Shown piece after piece: positions 1-7,579 of a DNA stretch of 26,588 nucleotides. The position numbers and the translations under genes were made by a program. The stretch is from JAXMHQ01 sp046346665 (GTDB lineage: Bacteria > Verrucomicrobiota > Verrucomicrobiia > Limisphaerales > JAXMHQ01): assembly GCA_046346665.1 (NCBI GenBank), contig JAXMHQ010000049.1, positions 1 through 26,588 on the forward strand, in the 5' to 3' direction. Each line of letters begins with the position of its first letter. Position 1 is the first letter of the stretch. Under the pieces are notes generated by a model. The model saw only the letters and a list, made by a program, of their open reading frames with translations. It made no database searches and had not been told where the DNA came from.

Positions 1-32
1 TTGGGGCGTTGAGAAGAGCTGACATTCTATCG

Positions 33-73
33 GTCCCCATCCGTGTTCATCCGTGTTCATCCGTGGTTGGAAC
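33..73. repeat. Three tandem copies of a 10-bp unit
   Basis: A short run in which the unit CATCCGTGTT is repeated about three times, the last copy degenerating to CATCCGTGGTT. It lies in non-coding DNA. I see no gene in 1-368; the ORF at 9-293 runs through this repeat and the inverted repeats that follow and does not look like a protein. Confidence 0.6.
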
Positions 74-144
74 TTCCTGCTCGTCTGACCAGAGCAGATG
101 TTTGTCAGCCAAGGAGTTCTTCAGAAAATTCATCGAATTTAGAG

Positions 145-283
145 CCTATGGAGCGATTTTCGATGCCGTTTTCCGCTCCATAGGACGCAAACGCACGATT
201 CGTGTGCGGGTTTTTAACCGGCTTTTGTCATTCCCGAAGATGAGCTATGGACGCGAAAAGGGGCCCCAAAATCGCTCCATAGG
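145..283. repeat. 139-bp element bounded by perfect 16-bp inverted repeats
   Basis: Positions 145-160 (CCTATGGAGCGATTTT) are the exact reverse complement of 268-283. Inside, an 11-bp copy in reverse orientation lies at 174-184 and a degenerate forward copy at 244-254, so the motif alternates in strand four times. This allows two local hairpins, 145-184 and 244-283, or one long stem. A GGGGCCCC palindrome sits in the loop of the second hairpin. No target-site duplication is evident. It could be a MITE-like element, a structured RNA or a binding-site array. Confidence 0.7.
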
Positions 284-368
284 GCAAATCTAAGCCACTT
301 TTTTTCGCTAACATATAGGCCGCCAGAAACTTGCTCTGGCGAGACCAGACTGGCAGAACGCACTTGCG

Positions 369-767
369 GTGGGGCGTGAGGGCGGCGGACACTCGGGTGT
401 GCCCTGGAAGCGAAAGATCACCGGTGGAATCCTGGCGTTTGTCGGCTTCATGCTGTCGCCGCTGTCGTGGTGGAACGATTTGTTCGTGAACCTGCCGCTG
501 GCCATCGGGTTCGCCTGGATCGTCAGCTTGTTCTACCGGCCGGCCTTTGAAATCTCCGTCGTCGTCGGCTATTGGCTCACCAACGTGCTGGGCTTCGTTC
601 TCCTGCAGAAGGGCGCCGGAAAAATCATGAGCGCCCAGGACCGCCCCTACAGCCGCCGCGCCTTCGCCCGCGATATCGGGATCTCGCTCGCCTACACCGC
701 GCTCATCCTGTTGCTCCTCAAGTTCGGCGTGCTCCAGCCGCTCCGGGTAAAAGGCATCCTGGACTGA
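369..767 (+). CDS. Small four-helix inner-membrane protein, unknown function
   Basis: The predicted protein has 132 residues and four hydrophobic segments at about residues 17-36, 37-56, 58-80 and 103-122, separated by short charged loops. A basic loop (residues 88-102, rich in R and D) precedes the last helix. I do not recognise a family or a catalytic motif. The listed start is GTG at 369; a second in-frame GTG at 399 would give a 122-residue protein beginning just before the basic WKRK stretch and is equally plausible, since neither has a clear ribosome binding site. The sequence looks coding because hydrophobic segments are well formed and loops are positively charged as expected for cytoplasmic sides. 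Its stop is 33 nt from the convergent pdxH stop. Confidence 0.65.
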   Translation: MGREGGGHSGVPWKRKITGGILAFVGFMLSPLSWWNDLFVNLPLAIGFAWIVSLFYRPAFEISVVVGYWLTNVLGFVLLQKGAGKIMSAQDRPYSRRAFARDIGISLAYTALILLLLKFGVLQPLRVKGILD

Positions 768-800
768 ACCGCCCGCCCATTTGAAACCTCTTCTGCCGGG

Positions 801-1508
801 TCAGGGAGAAAGCCGGTCGATCCGCCACGAACCGTCCGGTTGCCGGCTGTAGGAAAAACGGTCGTGCAAACGGCTCGGACGGCCCTGCCAGAACTCCACC
901 CGCTCCGGTGACAGCACAAATCCACCCCAGAAATCCGGCATCGGAATTTTATCGCCTGGAAAGCGTTGCTCCATTTCTTTCCATTGACGGTCCAGGCGCT
1001 CGCGGTCCGGCACCGGCGTGCTCTGTTTCGAAGCCCAGGCGCCCAGGCGGCTGCCCCGGGGGCGCGAGGCGAAGTAGGCCTCGGATTCCTCGCGCGACAG
1101 CTTGCTGACGCGGCCCGACACGGTCACCTGCCGTTCCTGGTCCGCCCAGTAAAACACAAGCGCTGCGTTTGGGTTGCCCGCCAGCTCGCGCCCTTTGCGG
1201 CTTTCGTAATTCGTGTAAAAAATAAAGCCGCGCTCATCCACGCCCTTCAACAACACCACGCGCGCCGACGGCCGGCCCTCCGCACCCACCGTGCACAACG
1301 TCATCGCGTTCAGCTCCGTGGGCGCCGTGCCCGTCACCAGCAGCAGCCGCTTGTAAATCCCAATCATCATCCGCCGAAACCGCCCGCCCGCCCGCGCCCC
1401 CGCCGCCTGGTCAAACCAAGACCGGAATTGCACGATCGGATCCGCGGCGAGATCCGATCGCCTCAACTCCGACAGCTTGTATTCTCTGCGAATGTCCTGG
1501 ATACCCAT
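801..1508 (-). CDS. pdxH: Pyridoxine/pyridoxamine 5'-phosphate oxidase
   Basis: PdxH oxidises pyridoxamine or pyridoxine 5'-phosphate to pyridoxal 5'-phosphate using FMN and oxygen, in the cytosol. The 235-residue protein starts with the typical IQDIRREY..LRRSDLAADP segment. It carries the FMN-binding RVVLLKG..FIFYTNYESRKG core, the RQVTVSG strand and the SRPRGS..GAWASKQS substrate region. It ends with the hallmark DFWGGF...EFWQGRPSRLHDR block. Compared with the E. coli enzyme there is an extra stretch of about 24 residues (roughly 39-63, containing RFRRMMIGIYKRLLLVTG) between the first helix and the first core strand, which accounts for the greater length. The ATG at 1508 is the natural start. 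It faces away from adk across a tandem-unit inverted repeat. Identity is secure from the motifs; the effect of the insertion is unknown. Confidence 0.95.
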   Translation of the reverse strand: MGIQDIRREYKLSELRRSDLAADPIVQFRSWFDQAAGARAGGRFRRMMIGIYKRLLLVTGTAPTELNAMTLCTVGAEGRPSARVVLLKGVDERGFIFYTNYESRKGRELAGNPNAALVFYWADQERQVTVSGRVSKLSREESEAYFASRPRGSRLGAWASKQSTPVPDRERLDRQWKEMEQRFPGDKIPMPDFWGGFVLSPERVEFWQGRPSRLHDRFSYSRQPDGSWRIDRLSP

Positions 1509-1528
1509 AGCGCTCGCAAACTGTATAC

Positions 1529-1622
1529 GTTAAATGGTTGAACGGTTAAACTGTTAAATGGTTGCAGCAACCAACGCTTTAACGTTTCAACTTTTTAACA
1601 TTTCAACCTTTAACAATTCACG
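1529..1622. repeat. 8-bp tandem units in inverted arms (class B, locus 1)
   Basis: The left arm (1529-1564) is four units of the form GTTRAANN (GTTAAATG, GTTGAACG, GTTAAACT, GTTAAATG). The right arm (1571-1622) is the reverse complement of the same kind of units. The centre is a short perfect palindrome (1559-1573). It fills the gap between the divergent pdxH and adk genes. Confidence 0.75.
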
Positions 1623-1733
1623 TTTTATCCGACCAAAAAATGTTCAAAGAACGCCAACCGCGGTGTGTCGTTTCAGGCGGTTCGCGGGTTCAATTAATGG
1701 AACGGTTCCAGCGGGACAGTCGCATGGGCCGGC

Positions 1734-1739
1734 TACAAT
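1734..1739 (+). promoter_or_regulatory. Possible -10 element of adk (leaderless)
   Basis: TACAAT lies 7 nt before the adk ATG at 1747, which would place the transcription start at or next to the start codon. No convincing -35 hexamer is seen at 16-18 nt spacing, and there is no Shine-Dalgarno, so this is a weak call. Confidence 0.35.
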
Positions 1740-1746
1740 CACACTT

Positions 1747-2490
1747 ATGACAGCGAAAGCGGATCGTACGGCATGGATCAAAGGCGGCACGGCAAAATGC
1801 ACCACACCCCCGGCGAACCCGGCGCGGCCGCGCCGGCTCGTCCTGCTCGGCGCACCCGGCGTCGGCAAAGGCACCCAGGCGGAGTTGCTGGCGAATGAAC
1901 TCGGCGCGTGCCACCTGTCGACGGGCGATATTTTCCGCGCGGCCAAAACGCTCGACACCTGCGAACGCAGTCCCGCGATGACGCAGGCGCTGGATTACAT
2001 GTTGAAGGGCGAACTGGTGCCCGACACCACCGTTCTCGGCCTGGTGTCGGAGCGCGCCGGCTGCCTGCGGTGCCAGGGCGGATTTTTGTTGGACGGATTC
2101 CCCCGCACCGTCGCCCAGGCGGAAGCGCTCGACAAGGTTTTGCAGGAGCAGAAAGTCAGCCTCGGCGCGGTGATCAGCTACGAACTGCCGATCGACGTGA
2201 TTGTCGCGCGCCTGAGCGGCCGCCGCACCTGCTCGGTCTGCAAGGCCGTTTTCCATACCCAGTCCCGCCCGCCGAAAAAGGACGGCATTTGCGATCACTG
2301 CGGCGCCCCGCTGATCCAGCGCGAAGACGACCGGCCCGAATCGGTCCGCGTCCGCATGGCCGCTTACGCCAGCAGCACCGCGCCGCTCGCCGAATTCTAC
2401 AAGAAAAAGGGCCTCCTCCTCCCTGTCTCCGCCGAAGGCAAACCCGAGGAAATCTTCCAGAGGACGCTGAAGGCGCTGGATTCGAAGTAG
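1747..2490 (+). CDS. adk: Adenylate kinase, zinc-lid type
   Basis: Adenylate kinase interconverts ATP + AMP and two ADP in the cytosol. The 247-residue protein has the P-loop GAPGVGKGT at residues 35-43, the AMP-binding STGD (58-61) and the LLDGFPRT segment (114-121). Its lid domain has four cysteines (162, 165, 182, 185) in C-x2-C...C-x2-C arrangement, the zinc-binding form. RRTC at the lid entrance and REDDRPESVRVR after it are also typical. The open frame extends upstream to 1558 through repeat DNA, so ATG 1747 was chosen. Even so, about 30 residues precede the first strand, more than in most homologues. C106 and C109 form one further C-x2-C just before the Walker-B-like strand. A class A repeat starts 8 nt after the stop. 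Confidence 0.95.
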   Translation: MTAKADRTAWIKGGTAKCTTPPANPARPRRLVLLGAPGVGKGTQAELLANELGACHLSTGDIFRAAKTLDTCERSPAMTQALDYMLKGELVPDTTVLGLVSERAGCLRCQGGFLLDGFPRTVAQAEALDKVLQEQKVSLGAVISYELPIDVIVARLSGRRTCSVCKAVFHTQSRPPKKDGICDHCGAPLIQREDDRPESVRVRMAAYASSTAPLAEFYKKKGLLLPVSAEGKPEEIFQRTLKALDSK

Positions 2491-2498
2491 TCGTTCCC

Positions 2499-2525
2499 GG
2501 TGGGGCGAGACTCCGTCGAGCCCTG
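2499..2525 (+). repeat. Class A repeat, copy 1 (downstream of adk)
   Basis: This is the forward copy of a ~25-bp element that recurs six times in the window. It has arms GGGC and GCCC, then GA opposite GA, then GAC/GTC around a TCC loop. It starts 8 nt after the adk stop codon. Confidence 0.85.
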
Positions 2526-2538
2526 ATCGGAACGGTGA

Positions 2539-2640
2539 GGATTGTTGGATAATTGGATTGATGGATTGCTGCGTGACTCCGCGCGGTAGTCCCAAAAATC
2601 CATTGATCCGCTTCGAAGCAGTTTTTGATTCCATTACTCC
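2539..2640. repeat. 8-bp tandem units in inverted arms (class B, locus 2)
   Basis: The left arm is built of NTGGATNN-type octamers (TTGGATAA, TTGGATTG, ATGGATTG). The right arm carries complementary ATCCATTG and ATTCCATT units. It occupies the gap between the convergent ends of adk and the Ig-like protein gene. Confidence 0.6.
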
Positions 2641-2651
2641 ACCCCGGACCC

Positions 2652-4772
2652 TCAGGGCAGGTAGATCGTGCGATAGAATCTTTGCGGCGCGTTCGTCGAA
2701 TCCAGGTCCTGGAACAGGAACGGGGACGCGTTTGTGATGCGCCAATCCCAGTCGACCAGGTTCGTCGACACCTGCACGGCGTAGTTGAATCCCGGCACAC
2801 CCGAAATCAGGAACTGAATATTGCTGTCCGATCCTGGCGTGGGCATGCCGAGGCTGGCCGCAGGGGTATCGAACACGGAAACGGTGGCGTTGCTGGAGAG
2901 AATCGAGCCGTCACTGTTTGTGATCAGAACCGAATACTCCCCGGCGTTGGTTGCCTGGAGACTGCCGAGGAAAAGCGTCGCGTTGGTGGCCTCCGCTAGT
3001 GGGTTGATGCCATTGAAGTACCATTGATAGGTCAAAGGCGGGACGCCAGTGGCCGAAACGCTGAGCGATGTGTTGCTTCCGGACAGCAGAACCTGGTTGG
3101 TCGGTTGGATCTGAATGACGGGTTCCCGGGGAAAGACCGTCACCGTGGCTGCGGCGGTCCCGGTTACACCTCGTGAGTCGGTGAACACCACGCTGAGGTT
3201 GCCGGACTGGGTGAGGCGTGCGTACGCCCAGCACGGGTTCATCCATGAGCCGGACCCGGCCGCAAACCGTGTTCCGTTGAAGTACCATTCATAGATAACC
3301 GTTGGCTGGTCGGGCCACGCTGTGAATTTGACCGTATCCCCTGCGAAAGCCGTGACGTTTGTCGGTTCGAGCCTGACCGTCGCGGGCCCAAGCCAGAAGC
3401 AGGGGATTCCCGGCGGGGGAAAAGCGTTGCTGGGGGCAAAATTGAGATCATAACTGAACCTGCGCGTGGGAGGAGTGTAATAGATGCCCGGGTTCACAAA
3501 TCTGCCCGTGGCGGTCTGGCTTGCATATAGGTTGACCAGGGATGTGTTGAGCCAGAGGGTGCCGCCATTCCAGTCCTCCAGCAAACGCGGCAGGTTCTGA
3601 ACTCCTCCGCTGAACGTGTAGCTGGTGGTTCCAGTGGAGGGAACGATGCCGGTGACGAGGACGGTATTCACGGTATCAGTGCTGGAGGCCTGCCGCGAGC
3701 TGAGTGAAGCTGTGGAGTTCACATCTTTCCACGCGGACGACAGGAGCGTCAGCGCATCGCTGATGAGTGCGCACGGATAAGTGGCGGAGGTATTGGTGGT
3801 GCCGAGATGCGCCGGGTTCGGGCAGTTGTAATTACCCCAGACGTAAAGAGGATTCGGTGTCGCGAGCGTCCAGCCAAACCCGCCATTGCGGGGCGGAACG
3901 ATGCCGTTGGTCAGTCGCACCGCTGCCTGGTAAAACCCGTTGCTCGAACGAAAATCCGCCACGTAAAGAATCGTGAGATAATTGACGCCCCAGACTGGAA
4001 ACTTGCTAAGGACATAGGAGCTGTTGGTCAGCCAAACGGAGTAACGTCCAACATCAATCTGGGTGACCAGATTGGTCTTGGATTCACGAGCGTCGTAAAA
4101 TCGATTGGTCAGGCTCAGGAAAGGCAGATTGGACGACCAAATGGTTGAGTTGGTCATCGTCCAAAAGGCCGTGACAGGGCTGTAGTCGGCGCCAGGCACA
4201 ACGCCAGGAGCTGGACTGGTTTGGAGTTTGAGGCTGATGCTGCTGTTGCTGATGATCAGAACGACCTGGGCCTGGTTATAGAGCCGCTGGTCACCGTAGT
4301 CAGTGTGGGCATCATTGGTTGTGGGCATTTCCACGATGTAGTGGTACGACATCGAATCTCCATCAAACAGCAATTGATGGTTGGTCTGGTAAGCCGGGTT
4401 TCCGTTGAACATCGTGCGCCAGTTGGCCCAGTTCGTCCCCCACGTCTGGCCATTATTGTCCGGCGCCGAAATCGTGCCGCGCGCCGTCACCGTGCCATTG
4501 AAGGTCAGGGTCGACGAAGACCCGGCCCCGAGATAGATGTTGGAATTGCAGTAAACCGGCCCGTTCAACGTCATCGTGGTCGTGGTGCTGAACTCGAGTA
4601 CATCCTTGTAAAAGACAGCGTAACGGCTCACGGGGGTGATTTCGGCGGCGCGCACCTCCGCCAGACCGCCGGCCAGCAGCAGGAACATCCAAACCCAGCG
4701 TGCTGCGTTCATTCCCGCGGCCCGAAGCGCAGACGCTGCTTCCTCGCAAGAATTAGGGAAATACCTGCTCAT
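2652..4772 (-). CDS. Secreted Ig-domain protein with PilX-like N-terminal region
   Basis: This is a 706-residue exported protein without recognised enzyme motifs. The open frame starts at 4772, but a second methionine at residue 21 (start 4712) is followed directly by a classical signal peptide (MNAARWVWMFLLLAGG, cleavage near AEVRA-AE), so 4712 may be the true start. Residues about 45-440 are Ser/Thr/Asn-rich. They begin with a RYAVFYKDVLEF..MTLNGPVYCNSNIYLG segment resembling the beta-rich body of PilX-like proteins. Two Ig-like domains follow (about 462-546 and 550-636; the second with YQWYFNG and NAGEYSVLITNSDG). The last 57 residues (VQVSTNLVDW...RFYRTIYLP) form a C-terminal domain common in secreted Verrucomicrobiota proteins. 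A cell-surface or extracellular role is inferred; the ligand is unknown. Confidence 0.8.
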   Translation of the reverse strand: MSRYFPNSCEEAASALRAAGMNAARWVWMFLLLAGGLAEVRAAEITPVSRYAVFYKDVLEFSTTTTMTLNGPVYCNSNIYLGAGSSSTLTFNGTVTARGTISAPDNNGQTWGTNWANWRTMFNGNPAYQTNHQLLFDGDSMSYHYIVEMPTTNDAHTDYGDQRLYNQAQVVLIISNSSISLKLQTSPAPGVVPGADYSPVTAFWTMTNSTIWSSNLPFLSLTNRFYDARESKTNLVTQIDVGRYSVWLTNSSYVLSKFPVWGVNYLTILYVADFRSSNGFYQAAVRLTNGIVPPRNGGFGWTLATPNPLYVWGNYNCPNPAHLGTTNTSATYPCALISDALTLLSSAWKDVNSTASLSSRQASSTDTVNTVLVTGIVPSTGTTSYTFSGGVQNLPRLLEDWNGGTLWLNTSLVNLYASQTATGRFVNPGIYYTPPTRRFSYDLNFAPSNAFPPPGIPCFWLGPATVRLEPTNVTAFAGDTVKFTAWPDQPTVIYEWYFNGTRFAAGSGSWMNPCWAYARLTQSGNLSVVFTDSRGVTGTAAATVTVFPREPVIQIQPTNQVLLSGSNTSLSVSATGVPPLTYQWYFNGINPLAEATNATLFLGSLQATNAGEYSVLITNSDGSILSSNATVSVFDTPAASLGMPTPGSDSNIQFLISGVPGFNYAVQVSTNLVDWDWRITNASPFLFQDLDSTNAPQRFYRTIYLP

Positions 4773-4884
4773 GTGGGGTCCGTTTAGCCAATTTCATGCC
4801 AGAACGCAAGCGGAACAGCCCCTGTAGGGTCCCTGTCTCAGAGTTTTCTTGCCACATCCCCCTTCAGCGCGTAGAGGGTAATCC

Positions 4885-5412
4885 ATGCAACGATCGCTCG
4901 TCATGACGGTGCTTGCGAAGGATCGGCCGGGCCTGGTGGAGTCTGTCTCCGCCGCCGTCGCCGAACACGGCGGCAACTGGCTCGAAAGCCGCATGTCCCG
5001 CCTCGGCGGCCAGTTCGCCGGCATCGTCCGCGTCCAGGTCCCGGCCGACAAGGAATCCGCTCTCAGCCGCGCCCTCCAAAACCTCGATGTCCAGGGACTG
5101 AAAATCGTTGTCTATTCCGATTCCGCCGCCGCCCCCGCCAGGAAATCCCTTTGCCGCCTGGAAATTGTCGGGCAGGATCGACCCGGCATCGTTCGCCAGA
5201 TCACTCACGCCCTCGCCGAAGCCCGCGTCAATGTCGAGGAGTTCTCGTCCGAATGTTCCAGCGCCGCGATGTCCGGCGAAACCCTTTTCAAAGCCACCGC
5301 CCGGCTCGACATTCCCGCCGGCTGCAATCAATCCGAACTGCGCCGCACCCTGGAACGCATCGCCGCGGATCTGATCGTGGAAATCAACCTCGAGCCGGAA
5401 CAGGCCCCGTAG
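4885..5412 (+). CDS. Double ACT-domain protein, GcvR-like
   Basis: The 175-residue protein consists of two ACT domains, residues about 3-78 and 89-168. Each opens with the ACT signature: VLAKDRPGLVESVS..EHGGNWLESRMS and IVGQDRPGIVRQITHALAEARVNVEEFSSE. This layout matches GcvR, which in E. coli antagonises the glycine-cleavage activator GcvA. However, many two-ACT proteins are general amino-acid sensors, and no gcv gene is visible here. The start is well supported: AGAGGG at 4873-4878 lies 6 nt before ATG 4885. The TAG stop (5410-5412) is part of a REP-like repeat (class C) that begins at the gene end, so the extreme C-terminus was probably set by the repeat. metG converges 44 nt downstream. 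Confidence 0.85.
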   Translation: MQRSLVMTVLAKDRPGLVESVSAAVAEHGGNWLESRMSRLGGQFAGIVRVQVPADKESALSRALQNLDVQGLKIVVYSDSAAAPARKSLCRLEIVGQDRPGIVRQITHALAEARVNVEEFSSECSSAAMSGETLFKATARLDIPAGCNQSELRRTLERIAADLIVEINLEPEQAP

Positions 5413-5432
5413 CCGCAATCGTCAGATTGCGG
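5410..5432. repeat. Class C REP-like palindrome, copy 1
   Basis: Arms CCGCAATC and GATTGCGG (5413-5420, 5425-5432) are perfect and surround GTCA. The preceding GTAG belongs to the repeat consensus and supplies the TAG stop of the ACT-domain gene. It lies between two convergent genes, so it may serve as a shared RNA 3' end stem. Confidence 0.75.
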
Positions 5433-5456
5433 ATCCCTTCCAGGATCGCTACGAGT

Positions 5457-7019
5457 TCAACCCTTCTTTTCGTCCTTGCGCGGGAACAGCGGGGCCGGGT
5501 CGCCGATCACATGGCCCGCCGCCAAACCGCCCCAGGCCGTGGCTTCGAACTTGTCCGGAATGCCGCTCAATCCTAACTGGCTGTTGATCCGCGCTGCCGT
5601 CTCCGGCAGGAACGGCCAAAGCGCCACGGAAAGAATCCGGCACACTTCCGCCAGGTTGTACAGCACTTCGTCCAGCCGCTTTGCCTGTGCGGGATCCTTG
5701 GCCAGCTTGAACGGCGCGGTTTGATCCACGTATTGGTTCGCGCGGGCGATCAGCGACCAGATGCCGTGCAGCGCGTCCTGCAGACGGTTCTGTTCGAGAG
5801 CACCCCGCGTTTCCTGGATGGCCTTCGCGGCATCCGCCGCCAGTTCATCCGACCGCGCCGGCACCGCGCCGTTGCGGTAGCGCTTGAGCATGGACAACGA
5901 TCGGTTGACCAGGTTGCCCAGGCCGTTCGCGAGCTCGGCCGAGTAGCGCGCGCGGAAGCCGGCGTCGGTCCAGTTGCCATCCGGTCCGATATCCAGTTCG
6001 CGCAGCACGTAAAAGCGGAACGCGTCCACGCCCCATTCCTGGATGACGGCGATGGGATCGACGATGTTGCCGGTGCTCTTGCTGATTTTGGCGCCGTCTT
6101 TCTGCCACCAGCCGTGCACCAGCACCTGGCGCGGCAGTTCAATGCCCATCGCCTTCAGCATGATCGGCCAGTAAACGCAATGAAACTTGATGATGTCCTT
6201 CCCGATGATGTGCAGGTCGGCCGGCCAGCACGACAACGCTTCTCCGGCGGCCGGCTTCAACCCGAGCGGCTCCAGCACTGCCCGGTCCCCGCGCGCCGCC
6301 GGAATGCTGGCGTAATTCACCAGCGCATCGAACCAGACATAGGTCACGTAAGCCGGGTCGAAGGGCAGGGGAATGCCCCAGCTCAATCGCGCCGCCGGAC
6401 GGCTGATGCAAAGGTCCTCCAGCGTGTTGTTCCGCAGGAACCCCAGAATCTCGTTGCGCCGGTAATCGGGCGCGATGAATTCCGGGTGTGACTCGATGTA
6501 TTCCAGCAGCCATGCTTGCTGTTCGCCCAGTTTGAAAAAGTAATTCTCCTCCTCGAGTTCGATGACTTCGCCCCAGGACGGATCGAAGGTGCCGTCCGGC
6601 CGGCGGTCTTTCTCGGTCAGGAAAGTTTCCTCCTTCGTGGAATAGTAGCCGCTGTATTTCTTTTTGTAGACCTGGCCGGCGGCATGCACCTTCGCGAGGC
6701 CGGCCTGCACAATCGCCTTGTGCCGCGGCTCCGTGGTGCGGACGAAATCGTCGTTCGACAGGTTCAACTTCTCCGCAAACGCCTTCCAGCTCGCCGCCAG
6801 TTCGTCGCAATACGCCTGGCTGTCCTTGCCCTGCGCCGCCGCGACCTGCTGCACCTTCTGCCCGTGCTCATCCAGGCCCGTCAGGAAAAACACCTCCCGG
6901 CCCAAGCTGCGATGCGCCCGCGCAATGACATCCGCCACCACTTTCTCGTAGGCATGCCCCAGGTGCGGCTGGCCATTGACGTAATCAATCGCCGTCGTCA
7001 GGTAAAAACGCTTGCTCAT
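5457..7019 (-). CDS. metG: Methionyl-tRNA synthetase
   Basis: MetG charges tRNA(Met) with methionine, a class I aminoacyl-tRNA synthetase reaction. The 520-residue protein has the HIGH-type motif HLGH at residues 19-22 and the KMSKS-type loop KISKS at 311-315. Typical VWFDALVNY and IIGKDIIKFHCVYWP segments lie between them, and an anticodon-binding helical domain runs from about residue 370. The connective region (YYSTKEETFLTEKDRR...ELEEENYFFKL) has no CxxC pairs, so it is a zinc-free form, and there is no C-terminal EMAP-type tRNA-binding domain. The frame continues 12 codons upstream, but ATG 7019 gives the family-typical MSKRFYLTTAIDYVNGQPHLG start. No Shine-Dalgarno precedes it. A promoter-like pair places the -10 hexamer 7 nt before ATG. 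Confidence 0.96.
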   Translation of the reverse strand: MSKRFYLTTAIDYVNGQPHLGHAYEKVVADVIARAHRSLGREVFFLTGLDEHGQKVQQVAAAQGKDSQAYCDELAASWKAFAEKLNLSNDDFVRTTEPRHKAIVQAGLAKVHAAGQVYKKKYSGYYSTKEETFLTEKDRRPDGTFDPSWGEVIELEEENYFFKLGEQQAWLLEYIESHPEFIAPDYRRNEILGFLRNNTLEDLCISRPAARLSWGIPLPFDPAYVTYVWFDALVNYASIPAARGDRAVLEPLGLKPAAGEALSCWPADLHIIGKDIIKFHCVYWPIMLKAMGIELPRQVLVHGWWQKDGAKISKSTGNIVDPIAVIQEWGVDAFRFYVLRELDIGPDGNWTDAGFRARYSAELANGLGNLVNRSLSMLKRYRNGAVPARSDELAADAAKAIQETRGALEQNRLQDALHGIWSLIARANQYVDQTAPFKLAKDPAQAKRLDEVLYNLAEVCRILSVALWPFLPETAARINSQLGLSGIPDKFEATAWGGLAAGHVIGDPAPLFPRKDEKKG

Positions 7020-7026
7020 CGCACGG

Positions 7027-7055
7027 ATTGTGTCCGAGGAAGCCGCGGGTGGCAA
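7027..7055 (-). promoter_or_regulatory. Predicted metG promoter (leaderless arrangement)
   Basis: On the minus strand TTGCCA (7055-7050) and CACAAT (7032-7027) are separated by 17 nt. The -10-like hexamer ends 7 nt before the metG ATG, so transcription would start at about the A of ATG. There is no Shine-Dalgarno. Confidence 0.55.
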
Positions 7056-7206
7056 GGTGATCGGTGATCGGTGATCAGTGATCAGTGATCAGTGATCAGT
7101 CATCAGTCAGCCGTCGGTATCGCGAGGCGGCTGCCACTGGCCACTGGCCACTGATCACCGATTACTGATTACCGATCACTGATTACTGATTACAGATGAC
7201 CGGTTA
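7056..7206. repeat. 7-bp tandem units in inverted arms (class B, locus 3)
   Basis: The left arm is about seven heptamers (GGTGATC x3, AGTGATC x3, AGTCATC). The right arm holds about seven complementary heptamers of the form GATTACT/GATCACC. Three GCCACTG heptamers lie between. Left and right arms share the consensus RGTRATC when read 5' to 3' on opposite strands. It lies between metG and the next gene. Apart from this array, I see nothing else clear in the 350-nt gap 7020-7369. Confidence 0.85.
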
Positions 7207-7369
7207 CACCGCCTTTTCTGTCCAACGCTGGGCCGCGATTGTCCCGTGACAGGCGGCCGGGCGGGGAGCTTGAGAATAAAATCGAGCGGTCGAACGATTT
7301 TTTCCTAAAGAATTCCGCGGTTCCCGCATGTCACCGGGACTCTGGCACTTCGACTGCTTAGCGGTGGCC

Positions 7370-7579
7370 ATGCGTAAAGCAAACTCAGGAAACAACCGCT
7401 GGACACCTCTGTTCCCCAACAAGGTCGTGCTGATCCGAACCGGTGAGGTTTGTGAAAATCGCGGCTATTACGGAAATCTTTTCACGCTGAAGCTGCCGAA
7501 CGGCCACCTGGCCGAGTTTCATCGACGCGAACTGCGCATGGAACTGCCGCTCCGCGCGCACGCTTCCAAGGCGCTCTAA
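7370..7579 (+). CDS. Small unknown protein, possible beta-barrel fold
   Basis: From ATG 7370 the protein has 69 residues; the frame is open from 7328, which would add 14 residues. The middle part (NKVVLIRTGEVCENRGYYGNLFTLKLPNGHLAEFHRREL) alternates polar and hydrophobic residues with turns, as in small SH3/KOW-like barrels, but I cannot assign a family. The stop overlaps the end of the convergent phosphoesterase gene by 4 nt. No good Shine-Dalgarno is seen. The composed amino-acid pattern, rather than any homology, supports coding, so this remains a tentative gene. Confidence 0.5.
   Translation: MRKANSGNNRWTPLFPNKVVLIRTGEVCENRGYYGNLFTLKLPNGHLAEFHRRELRMELPLRAHASKAL

Noticed and set aside
9..293. 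A 94-codon frame at the window start
   Set aside because: It runs through a tandem decamer repeat and an inverted-repeat element, and its composition is not protein-like.
7056..7206. CRISPR-like repeat array
   Set aside because: The units are 7 bp, contiguous without spacers and inverted around a centre, unlike a CRISPR array.
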